A stretch of DNA of 29,274 nucleotides, from positions 1 through 29,274 of the forward strand of contig CAJJNQ010000030.1 of NCBI GenBank assembly GCA_905193155.1, read 5' to 3'. Below the pieces are notes generated by a model. The model searched no databases and was not told where the DNA came from. It worked only from the letters and a program-made list of their open reading frames with translations. Shown one piece after another: positions 7,885-15,216 of this stretch (its first letter is position 1; the number at the start of each line of letters is the position of its first letter). The DNA comes from an uncultured Christensenella sp. (GTDB lineage Bacteria > Bacillota > Clostridia > Christensenellales > UBA1750). A program made the translations under genes and the position numbers.

Positions 7885-9444
7885 TCAGCGGTCCTTTTTG
7901 TTTTCCTTCCGGGCGTCCTCCATCCCGTTCAGATGATACATCCGCCACTCGTTCGGGGTAAACCCGGTATACTCGTGAAACGTTTTGGAGAAGTAGGAGA
8001 AATTGGAGTAGCCGACGCGCATGGCGACTTTTCCGATCTTGATGTCCGGGTACTCCAGAAGCTCCTTGGCTTTTTCCATCCGTTTCCGGGCGATGTATGC
8101 CGGCAGCGTCATGCCGACGGTGCGCATGAACTGCTTCGAAAGATAGTCTTCTGACATGAACACGAGCTTCGCCAGCATTTTTCTGGACAGATCCTCTTCC
8201 AGATTGTCAAGAATGTATTGACATACGGTGGTGATGGCGTCCGACTTGTGGTCCCGGCTGCCCTCGATAATGCCGAGGAGCTTGTGCACAAACCAGGCGG
8301 CCGCACGCAGACTGGAAACGGCGTAGGTTTCCATCTGATCGTATTCCTCCGGATCGACGACGTCCTGCAGGGCCATATCCCGGCTTTGCAGGTAATTGGA
8401 CAGCATCATCGTGAAGGTCCGCAGAAAGACCGTCAGACGGTTCACCGTCCAGCCCTCTTCCGTTTGGACCCGGACCATCTCTTCACGAATGGACGCGTCC
8501 AGGCTTGTGAGGGGGCCGAAGCCAACCAGCATTTTCTTCCATGCCTTCAGGGGGAAGGGGCGCCGCTGGATTTTGTCTGCGGGCAGGTCGGCTTCCTGCG
8601 CGATTCTCTGCATATCTGGAACAGCGTGATTTTCCAGCTGGCGGAGCGCCTCCCAGACGGACACCGCCTGCCCGACGGTGCCTCTTTTGCCGCAGTATGC
8701 GCAGATCTGAAGGCCGATCCGCGTTTCCACGGCGTCGAGAAATGATGCCAGTGGCGCGCGGGGAAAGGGATCTTTCTCCTCTGCATGGCAGACCAGAACC
8801 CACCGGGTCTCACTCAGGCGGACAACGGTTTGCAGGGCATTCCGGTCTGCCAGGTCTAAAATGGCCTGCCGGACCAGCGGCCGGCCGTAATGCGAAGGGG
8901 CACTTCGGCCGGGCACGGGGACAAAGCGCAGCAGGAGGAGCGCGAGGCTGAAATTTTCAGCCAGGCCGTGCTTTTGCGCCTGGCGGGTGAAATCCGCCTG
9001 TGTGACGGCGCCGTCAAACAGGGCGGCCCACAGGGTTTCCAGCGGTTCCTCCTGCCGGCCGCGCCGTGCATCCAGAAGCCCGACGACCCGGGAAAGCGTC
9101 TCTTCCAGATCCTTGGCCTTGATGGGCTTGAGCAGGTAGTCGCAGACGTCGAACCGCAGCGCGCCCTGAGCATAGGAAAACTCCGCGTAGCTCGAAAGGA
9201 CGATGCATTCCATCGACGCGTGGTTTTCCCGAATCCATTTGAGCAGCTGAAGGCCGTTGCCGCCCGGCATTTCGATGTCGCAAAGGACGATGTCCGCTGT
9301 CGTTTTCGAGAGAAACGCGGTGGCTTCCCGGACGGAAAACGCCGTGTATACTTCGGTGATCCGCAGCCGGTTCCACTGCAGAGCTGACTTGAGCTCCTCC
9401 ACAAAGGTCCGGTCATCATCTACGATCAGGATGGAATACGCCAA
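7885..9444 (-). CDS. AraC-type response regulator, YesN type
   Basis: A 519-residue two-component regulator. The N-terminal receiver domain shows the acidic pocket VDDD (8-11), phospho-acceptor D56 in LCDIEMPG, the switch serine region VLSSY (82-86) and K106 in DYLLKPI. A middle region of about 250 residues is poorly recognisable. The C-terminus is an AraC/XylS double helix-turn-helix (about 415-505, including GYSNFSYFSKTFHEYTGFTPNEWR). It should be phosphorylated by the kinase at 4107-5810 and activate the transporter operon and perhaps the diverging glycosidase. The start is TTG at 9444: no ATG lies in frame near it, and AGGAGGT is 10 nt upstream. Unusually for YesM/YesN, the two partners are separated by both permease genes. 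Confidence 0.93.
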   Translation of the reverse strand: MAYSILIVDDDRTFVEELKSALQWNRLRITEVYTAFSVREATAFLSKTTADIVLCDIEMPGGNGLQLLKWIRENHASMECIVLSSYAEFSYAQGALRFDVCDYLLKPIKAKDLEETLSRVVGLLDARRGRQEEPLETLWAALFDGAVTQADFTRQAQKHGLAENFSLALLLLRFVPVPGRSAPSHYGRPLVRQAILDLADRNALQTVVRLSETRWVLVCHAEEKDPFPRAPLASFLDAVETRIGLQICAYCGKRGTVGQAVSVWEALRQLENHAVPDMQRIAQEADLPADKIQRRPFPLKAWKKMLVGFGPLTSLDASIREEMVRVQTEEGWTVNRLTVFLRTFTMMLSNYLQSRDMALQDVVDPEEYDQMETYAVSSLRAAAWFVHKLLGIIEGSRDHKSDAITTVCQYILDNLEEDLSRKMLAKLVFMSEDYLSKQFMRTVGMTLPAYIARKRMEKAKELLEYPDIKIGKVAMRVGYSNFSYFSKTFHEYTGFTPNEWRMYHLNGMEDARKENKKDR

Positions 9445-9527
9445 GACTTTCTCTACCTCCTAATGGGTCGTGGTATCGGTTCTGCAGGTGCTTTTCGCCG
9501 TTTTGCCGTAAAAAGCCCGGTGAATTC

Positions 9528-9574
9528 CCGAAGAAGAGATGACCCGGCGCTGCCGTGATCACCTCTTCCTTCGG
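9528..9574 (-). terminator. Intercistronic hairpin after solute-binding-protein gene
   Basis: A long imperfect stem (CCGAAGAAGAGATGA at 9528-9542 against 9559-9574, with one bulged base and one mismatch) begins 7 nt after the binding-protein stop on the minus strand. It lacks a U-run at its 3' end. It more likely protects the upstream message from decay or attenuates, giving more binding protein than permease, as is common in such operons. Confidence 0.55.
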
Positions 9575-9580
9575 TTTCGA

Positions 9581-11212
9581 TCAGCCCATCATTTCCACAT
9601 AGGCGTCATAGGCGCCCTGATCGATCTCGATCAGTCTCTGCAGGCCCATGGCGTCCAGCTGCTGCAGATAGTCGTCCCACTCTTCTTCAACGCCGCCTTC
9701 GGTGATCCAGTGTGCCCACTGGGCCTCCACGTAGCTGTTGATATCCACGTTCAGAGCGGTCCGCTCGTTGATTTCGTCGTCGGTGAACTTAATCGTGCCC
9801 GGCCAGGCGTGCAGCAGGTCCGGGTTGTCGGCGTACTGCGCGTTGAGCGCGTCCTCGGCCAGCTTGAGCCCGTCGCCCTGATCGGTGGGCAGAGTGACCT
9901 TTTCTTCAAATTCCTTGCGCATGTACTTGGGGCCGAAATCGCGGGGAGAGGCCATCCAGGCGGATGTATCCAGCGTGTTGTCCTCCGGCGTCAGAAGCTC
10001 GTAGGTGCCGTCGCCGTTGTCCTTGATCTGGCCCGTGGAGATGGAGCCGTAGAAGGTCTGGAGCGAAACCAGATCGTCGTAGAACAGGTCGGCCCATCTC
10101 AGGACCTTTTCGGGGTCCGGGCAGTTGATGTTGAGGATCAGCTCCTTGTCGCTGTACTCCGTGCTCGCGATGCTCTGGGCGTTCTTGGTGCCCCAGGGGC
10201 TTTCCAGCGTGGGCATCTGCACAAACTGCTTGGTGTTGGGGCCGGCCCAGGAGTCCGCCGTCCAGCCGGAGAAGATGCCGACCTGAGAGCCGCCTTCCTT
10301 CTGCAGCTTGGCGGTGTACATGGCCTGGTCCTGCGTGAAGAACTCCTCGTCCATTACGCCCAGCTCCCAGAGCTCGCGGTAGTACTTGACGGCCTCTTTG
10401 TAGTGCTCGTGCGCGGGAACGAAGACGACTTTGTCGTTTTCATCCAGCGACATGTGCTCGTCGCCGCGCTCGATCAGGTCGAACGAATCCAGAAGCGCAA
10501 AGGCGCCGCCGTATCCGGGCTTGTAGCAGCTGAGCGGGATCTCGTTGTTCGGGTCGCCGTCGCCGTCCGCATCCTGCTCCTTAAAGGCGATCAGCACTTC
10601 CTTCAGCTCGTCGTAATTCGTGGGCATCTCCAGGTTCAGGTTGTCCAGCCACTCCTTGTTGATGTAGTTCTGGGTGTTCAGCTTCGGCCGGAAGGGGATC
10701 TTTTTCGGAAGGCTGTAGATCTGCCCATTTCGGTCGGTGCAGGCCATGCGCATGGTGGGATCCTCTTCAAAGATCTTCATCAGGTTGGGCATGGTCTCCT
10801 CGTTGATCAGATCGGTGAGCTCCAGAAGCTTTTCCTTGTTCTGCACGATGTCGGAATCGCTGAGGCCGCAGGAGCCGAAGAAAGCGTCGGGCAGATCGTC
10901 GCTGGCAAACAGCAGCGCCTTCTGCTCGCCGAAATCGTTGGAGTAGTAGATTTGCCACTCGATGTCGATGTCGGCTTCCTCAGCCAGATCCCCCATGACG
11001 CCGTCGGTCAGAAAGTCCGTGGGCCAGGTGTCGTTCCAGCGTACAGTGGCGATCTTGTACGTGTACCCTTCCGCCGCACCTTCGCTTGTGTTCTGTTCCG
11101 CATCAGGGGATGCCGATGTAGAGTCCTGGCCCGAGGTGCCGCACCCGGCAAGCATGGAAAGACTCAGACCGGCCGCCATGAGCAGAGCAGCAGTTCTTTT
11201 GAGTTTGTTCAT
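9581..11212 (-). CDS. Extracellular sugar-binding lipoprotein, LplA-like
   Basis: A 543-residue family 1-type solute-binding protein. The N-terminus is a lipoprotein signal, with basic MNKLKR, a hydrophobic core, and lipobox LAGC giving lipidated C24, followed by a Ser/Thr-rich tether. Mature sequence features are PTDFLTDGVMGDLAEEADIDIEW and FGEQKALLFASDDLPDAFFG, typical of the LplA/YtcQ group, and an EF-hand-like acidic loop DADGDGDPNNE (214-224), a calcium site seen in these proteins. It captures an oligosaccharide outside the membrane and hands it to the LplB/LplC permeases encoded downstream. ATG 11212 follows AAGGAGGT at about 6 nt. It is first in the operon and diverges from the GH31-type gene. 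Confidence 0.94.
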   Translation of the reverse strand: MNKLKRTAALLMAAGLSLSMLAGCGTSGQDSTSASPDAEQNTSEGAAEGYTYKIATVRWNDTWPTDFLTDGVMGDLAEEADIDIEWQIYYSNDFGEQKALLFASDDLPDAFFGSCGLSDSDIVQNKEKLLELTDLINEETMPNLMKIFEEDPTMRMACTDRNGQIYSLPKKIPFRPKLNTQNYINKEWLDNLNLEMPTNYDELKEVLIAFKEQDADGDGDPNNEIPLSCYKPGYGGAFALLDSFDLIERGDEHMSLDENDKVVFVPAHEHYKEAVKYYRELWELGVMDEEFFTQDQAMYTAKLQKEGGSQVGIFSGWTADSWAGPNTKQFVQMPTLESPWGTKNAQSIASTEYSDKELILNINCPDPEKVLRWADLFYDDLVSLQTFYGSISTGQIKDNGDGTYELLTPEDNTLDTSAWMASPRDFGPKYMRKEFEEKVTLPTDQGDGLKLAEDALNAQYADNPDLLHAWPGTIKFTDDEINERTALNVDINSYVEAQWAHWITEGGVEEEWDDYLQQLDAMGLQRLIEIDQGAYDAYVEMMG

Positions 11213-11258
11213 GATTTACCTCCTTGTTTTTTCGCCATGTCTACTGGCGTTTTACAAT

Positions 11259-11314
11259 ATTTTACCGTCTTCGTTCCAATAAGTCTGTCAAATTTGCGAT
11301 AAAAAATTGTCAAA
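11259..11314 (-). promoter_or_regulatory. Candidate promoter and activator site for the transporter operon
   Basis: On the minus strand a -10-like TAAAAT (11264-11259) lies 21 bp from TTGACA, too far for a good unaided promoter. TGTCAAA (plus-strand reading) occurs twice, at 11286-11292 and 11308-11314, exactly 22 bp apart. Direct repeats about two helical turns apart beside a weak -35 are the usual arrangement for AraC-type activators, so the response regulator is the natural candidate to bind. AAATTTGCG at 11290-11298 also matches one half of the LacI-type operator found at 17651. Confidence 0.45.
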
Positions 11315-11476
11315 AAAAGCTTTTTTTATAACTTTTTCCAACACGAATTCGGCGGATCGCCGGTAAGTCCGGATGGGCGGCAAAGAGGGAAGCCGCCGTA
11401 TCTGTGGAAAACGCAAAACCGAAAAGGCAACAAATATCGCGCTGTTTTTTTATAGATATCCGGGCGGTTGCGCCAC

Positions 11477-11482
11477 TATAAT
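11477..11482 (+). promoter_or_regulatory. -10 box of the GH31-type gene
   Basis: TATAAT at 11477-11482 lies 58 bases before ATG 11541. No good -35 box sits 16-18 bp upstream (the spacer is preceded by AGATAT), suggesting that this promoter too needs an activator. A perfect A7-GC-T7 palindrome lies further upstream at 11312-11327. Confidence 0.5.
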
Positions 11483-11540
11483 GTGTTCAACTACCGGGCG
11501 AAAGGCACCCGGAAACAAAACGGATGGAGGTAATCAGGAT

Positions 11541-14500
11541 ATGAATCAGCACAGATTCGGAGTGAACGCAGTCTATCTCGGCGCCAAAGCGGCGCGGATA
11601 CCGGACGAGCGACCCGGCCCGGCGGGGTGGAACGGCGCGCTCCTGCTCGACGAGTTCTACCGGGCCAACGGGAACCCGGGGGCGGTTACGCCGACCAAAG
11701 CACAGGCTGCATGGGACGACACCTTTCTCTACGTGTTGTTTCTGAACTGGGAATCTGCGGAGAACGTGGACCAGGTGCGCCGGGACATCGACGACCTTGT
11801 GGTGTCTTCCGGCACGTTGGGCCATCGGGACTTTGCGGTATTTTCGGTCGGACGTGACGGAGAAACGCAGGGGGTTCTGGAAAGCGGCATGACGTACATC
11901 GGCGGCGACGAGGCGTTTGGTGGAAGCCAGCCCAACCTGCCGTTTCGGCACATCGGCAACCAGGCGGATATCCGGACGATCGACCCGCAGTCGTATACGG
12001 TTGTGGTAGACCGCCGGTCGGGTTTCTGGAGCGCGGCGTACAAGATCCCGTGGACGCTGGTGGGCGGATTCCCGAAAGACGGCTGCTTTGCGCTTCAGGT
12101 GTACCGCAAGAAGCAGGCGACCGGAGAGATCCTGTGCCCGACGCCGCTGGACCTGTACATCAACCTGCCCTATTGGTTCGAGTACGATCCTTCCACATTC
12201 ATGGAGGCGTATCTGGGCGGTGACGCCGGCCCGGTGTACGGGACCGAACTCTACGCGGCGCTGCCCAGCGCCCGGAGACGCTGGACGCGCTATACGGAGA
12301 TCTCCGGCGTGCAGCCGGGCGAGCTGAAGCGGCTCTGGACGGAGCTGACGGCCCTGCCGGAAACGACGGAGGAAAATGTGGCGGCGCACGTGGCGCTTGC
12401 CCAGCGCCTGCAGGACGTGCTCTATCAGGAGGCCGTGGATTTCTTCTGGGACGAGGCCGGAAGCCGCCCTGTGGGCCACATGGAGCCGTGGAATGAGCGC
12501 CATGTGTTCAACGAGCTGCTGGCGGCCGGTGAGGCCGGGAAAGCATATGCCCGCCTGAACCGGTTCCTGCGCTGGCTCGCCCGCTATATTCAGTGGTACT
12601 ACACCGATGGGACCCTGGGCGACCAGTCCGCCGATTGGACGCCGTATGAAGAGCTTCGGCAGGTCACGGCGGAAAACAGCGGGATTGTGTTGGATTTTGG
12701 AGACGCGGTGCCCGCGCTGGAGCTTACCTTTGCCGAAGCGGGATTCCGCCTGAAGAGCGTGACGGGCGGCGGCCTTTTTTCCGCGGCGCCGGATGCGTTT
12801 GCCGTCTCGGAGGACGGCGCTGTGCTGCGTGCGGCGGCGGGAAACCGGAATGCCGTGATCACGCGCGGCGCGGACTGGCGCGTCGTGCTGTCTGTCGGGA
12901 ACCGGCAGATTTTCTCCATGGACAAAAATACGCTTTCCCGCGTGCATGTTTGCGGGAAGGAAGGCTTCCGCCTGCAGATGCCTTTGCTTCAGGAGGAATC
13001 CGTCATCGGGTTTGGCGAGCGCTTCAACGGCGTCAACCAGCGCGGGCATATCGTTGCCATGTACCAGCGGGACGCCTACCTTTCGGTGATCGCCGGACTG
13101 GCCAATGAGAGCTACAAGAACATTCCGCTTGTCCATTTCAGTTCCGGCTATGCGCTGTATATCAACAGCACATACAGGATGCGTGCGGATGTCGGCGTGC
13201 AGGCGCAGGACCGCTTTTCCATTACCGTACAGGATCCCCATGTGGATCTGTATTTTTGGGGCGGTACGCCGGTGGAAAACATGGCGTCGTATGCGCGGCT
13301 GACCGGCCTGCCGCTTCTCCCGCCCCGGTGGGCATTTGAGCCCTGGAGCGGCGCGGGCGGCGGACGATGGATGAACGGGCCGCTGCACAACGTGGTGGAG
13401 GAGCAGATCGGTGTGCTGCAGAAGTTCAAGGAACTCGATATTCCGCATGGCGGGTTCTACGCCGAAGGCGCCGGCGCGGGTGGCAAACACCTTGCCGAGC
13501 TGCACAGGATTTCCAACTTTGCTGCACAGAATGGGATGCGTACCTTCTCCTGGGAGTATTCGGTTATGCCGGCGGAACGCGCCAAAGCGTTCCTGAAGGA
13601 TTCCGGCGATACGGAGGATCTGCCCATCAGCAAAACGCCGCAGTACACAGGGGATATGCAATACGTCAGCTACATCGACTTCACGCATCCCCGGGCCATG
13701 GAACTGCTGCAGGCGCAGTGGAAGGATCGGTTTGATGCCGGCATCTGCGGAACCATGGTGGACTTCGGAGACAAGATTCCGGATGAAGCGGTCTTTTTCG
13801 ACGGGCGGAACGGCAAGGAAATGCACAACGGTTACGCGCTGGACTACGCGCGCGGCTACCGGAAGCTTTTCGAGAGCGCTTACGGGGAGGACCACGTCCT
13901 GTTCCAGCGGGCCGGTGCGCCCGGGTGCCAGGCCTACGCCTGCCAGTTTGGCGGAGACCAGCCGACCACCTTCCCGGGCATGCGGCAGTCCCTGTCCGGC
14001 GTGCTTTCCGTCTCGGCCTCGGGCCTGCCGTTCTGGGGCGTCGATGCCTGCGGCTACGACGGCTTTTCCGGCGGCGATGCGGAAACCTATATGCGCTGGA
14101 CGCAGTGGGCGGCGTTTTGCCCCCTGATGCGGTACCACGGCACATTCCCGAAGGAGCCCTGGGAGTATTCCGAGCAGGTCACCGAATTGTACAAATTCTA
14201 TACCTGGTTGCGCGAGAACCTTCTGCCGTATGCGTACAGCACGGCCGTTCAGGCGCATCACCGCGGCATCCCCATGGTTCGCCCGCTGCCGATGATGTTC
14301 CCCGAGGACGCCTTTGTCGCGCAGGTGACCGACGCCTATATGTACGGCGATCATCTGCTGGTGGCGCCGATCTGCTCCGACAGCAACAGAAAACAGGTGG
14401 TGTTCCCCGCGGGCCGGTATGTCAATTTCTTTGACAATACCGAGGTCGTCGACGGCGATACGGCGCAGACGCGCGTGTATCCCATCACGGAGATCCCGGT

Positions 14501-14903
14501 TTACGTGGCGGCCGGCGCGCTGTTTCCGGTTGAGCTCAACGAATCCCTGGAGTTTGGAAGAAGCATGACCACAAGCCGGGTCAGGGCGCTCGTCCTGACG
14601 CAGCCGGTGTGCGCGACAGCCGGCAGCTGGAACGGGTCGGACACGGAGGAAAACGATTACGCCTTTACCGTCGGCCAGAACGGCTTCTCCGTGCAGGCGA
14701 AGGGGTGCGCGGGTGTGCGGTATCTCCTTGTGAAAGGTGTCGCAAGCGTACAGGACGTTGTGCTCAACGGAGTCCGTCTGCGCTGCGTGCCGGCAAAACA
14801 GGGGCTGAACCTGCATGAAGCCTATTTTGTGGCGCAGGATGGAACGCTCTATATCCGCCTGTTTGCACATTCCGACCTGCAGCTGGACGTTGTCACACGG
14901 TAA
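11541..14903 (+). CDS. GH31-type intracellular glycosidase with CBM9-like N-terminal extension
   Basis: A 1120-residue protein without a signal peptide, so probably cytoplasmic. Residues about 1-210 resemble a CBM9/DOMON-like beta domain (KAQAAWDDTFLYVLFLNWE; SAAYKIPWTLVG), followed by a helical linker to about 390. Then come the GH31 N-terminal beta domain (VIGFGERFNGVNQRGH) and the catalytic barrel. The expected nucleophile is D741 in GTMVDFGDK and the acid/base is D806 in QFGGDQPTTF, 65 residues apart as in alpha-xylosidases and alpha-glucosidases. The nucleophile loop lacks the usual W-x-D-x-x-E text, so specificity cannot be guessed. It is about 400 residues longer than a typical GH31. 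GGAGG lies 10 nt before the ATG. It diverges from the sugar importer, suggesting that it cuts the imported saccharide. Confidence 0.85.
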   Translation: MNQHRFGVNAVYLGAKAARIPDERPGPAGWNGALLLDEFYRANGNPGAVTPTKAQAAWDDTFLYVLFLNWESAENVDQVRRDIDDLVVSSGTLGHRDFAVFSVGRDGETQGVLESGMTYIGGDEAFGGSQPNLPFRHIGNQADIRTIDPQSYTVVVDRRSGFWSAAYKIPWTLVGGFPKDGCFALQVYRKKQATGEILCPTPLDLYINLPYWFEYDPSTFMEAYLGGDAGPVYGTELYAALPSARRRWTRYTEISGVQPGELKRLWTELTALPETTEENVAAHVALAQRLQDVLYQEAVDFFWDEAGSRPVGHMEPWNERHVFNELLAAGEAGKAYARLNRFLRWLARYIQWYYTDGTLGDQSADWTPYEELRQVTAENSGIVLDFGDAVPALELTFAEAGFRLKSVTGGGLFSAAPDAFAVSEDGAVLRAAAGNRNAVITRGADWRVVLSVGNRQIFSMDKNTLSRVHVCGKEGFRLQMPLLQEESVIGFGERFNGVNQRGHIVAMYQRDAYLSVIAGLANESYKNIPLVHFSSGYALYINSTYRMRADVGVQAQDRFSITVQDPHVDLYFWGGTPVENMASYARLTGLPLLPPRWAFEPWSGAGGGRWMNGPLHNVVEEQIGVLQKFKELDIPHGGFYAEGAGAGGKHLAELHRISNFAAQNGMRTFSWEYSVMPAERAKAFLKDSGDTEDLPISKTPQYTGDMQYVSYIDFTHPRAMELLQAQWKDRFDAGICGTMVDFGDKIPDEAVFFDGRNGKEMHNGYALDYARGYRKLFESAYGEDHVLFQRAGAPGCQAYACQFGGDQPTTFPGMRQSLSGVLSVSASGLPFWGVDACGYDGFSGGDAETYMRWTQWAAFCPLMRYHGTFPKEPWEYSEQVTELYKFYTWLRENLLPYAYSTAVQAHHRGIPMVRPLPMMFPEDAFVAQVTDAYMYGDHLLVAPICSDSNRKQVVFPAGRYVNFFDNTEVVDGDTAQTRVYPITEIPVYVAAGALFPVELNESLEFGRSMTTSRVRALVLTQPVCATAGSWNGSDTEENDYAFTVGQNGFSVQAKGCAGVRYLLVKGVASVQDVVLNGVRLRCVPAKQGLNLHEAYFVAQDGTLYIRLFAHSDLQLDVVTR

Positions 14904-15061
14904 CGTTCTGCGAGGGGATTCGCAGGGCGGGACGCCGCTACGTGCCTTTCCCGGAGCATCTCCAGCATAGCGTAAATGCGGCGCGGGAACAACCGACTGC
15001 TGGTTTACTGTCGGCTTTGCCCGCAGAACCGGCATATTCCGAAATGCCGCGCATGGAAAAA

Positions 15062-15113
15062 ATGAAAGCGGGGACAGGCAAGAGCTGTGTGGCTCTGACT
15101 GTCCCCGCTTCAT
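15062..15113. terminator. Strong hairpin between glycosidase and regulator genes
   Basis: AAGCGGGGACAG (15066-15077) pairs perfectly with CTGTCCCCGCTT (15099-15110), with an inner AGAGC/GCTCT stem (15081-15085 and 15092-15096). The T-run appears only in the minus-strand reading; on the plus strand no U-tract follows, so its role for the plus-strand glycosidase transcript is less certain. The remaining gap from 14904 to 15061 shows no gene. Confidence 0.6.
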
Positions 15114-15136
15114 GTTGCAGCATCCCGTAAACACCG

Positions 15137-15146
15137 TTTGCGCAAA
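15137..15146. promoter_or_regulatory. LacI-type operator, copy A (TTTGCGCAAA)
   Basis: A perfect 10-bp palindrome with the central CG step usual for LacI-family operators. It lies six bases upstream of the -35 box of the regulator's own promoter, consistent with autoregulation. The same core recurs at 17429 and 17654. Confidence 0.75.
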
Positions 15147-15151
15147 TTTTG

Positions 15152-15180
15152 TTGACTATTGAGAACGGAGTCCGTATAAT
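15152..15180 (+). promoter_or_regulatory. Sigma-A-type promoter of the tandem-sensor LacI gene
   Basis: TTGACT (15152-15157) and TATAAT (15175-15180) are separated by exactly 17 bp. Transcription would start near 15187, giving a leader of about 30 nt that contains AGGAGG (15202-15207). Confidence 0.85.
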
Positions 15181-15216
15181 GAAAGCAAAGGTATTCTGAG
15201 CAGGAGGACGAAATGC

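Noticed and set aside
11487..15134. A 1215-codon open frame on the minus strand opposite the GH31-type gene
   Set aside because: It is an antisense shadow in high-GC DNA: no family motifs, repetitive His/Arg/Gln-rich text, and the plus strand carries a clear glycosidase with catalytic motifs and a Shine-Dalgarno.
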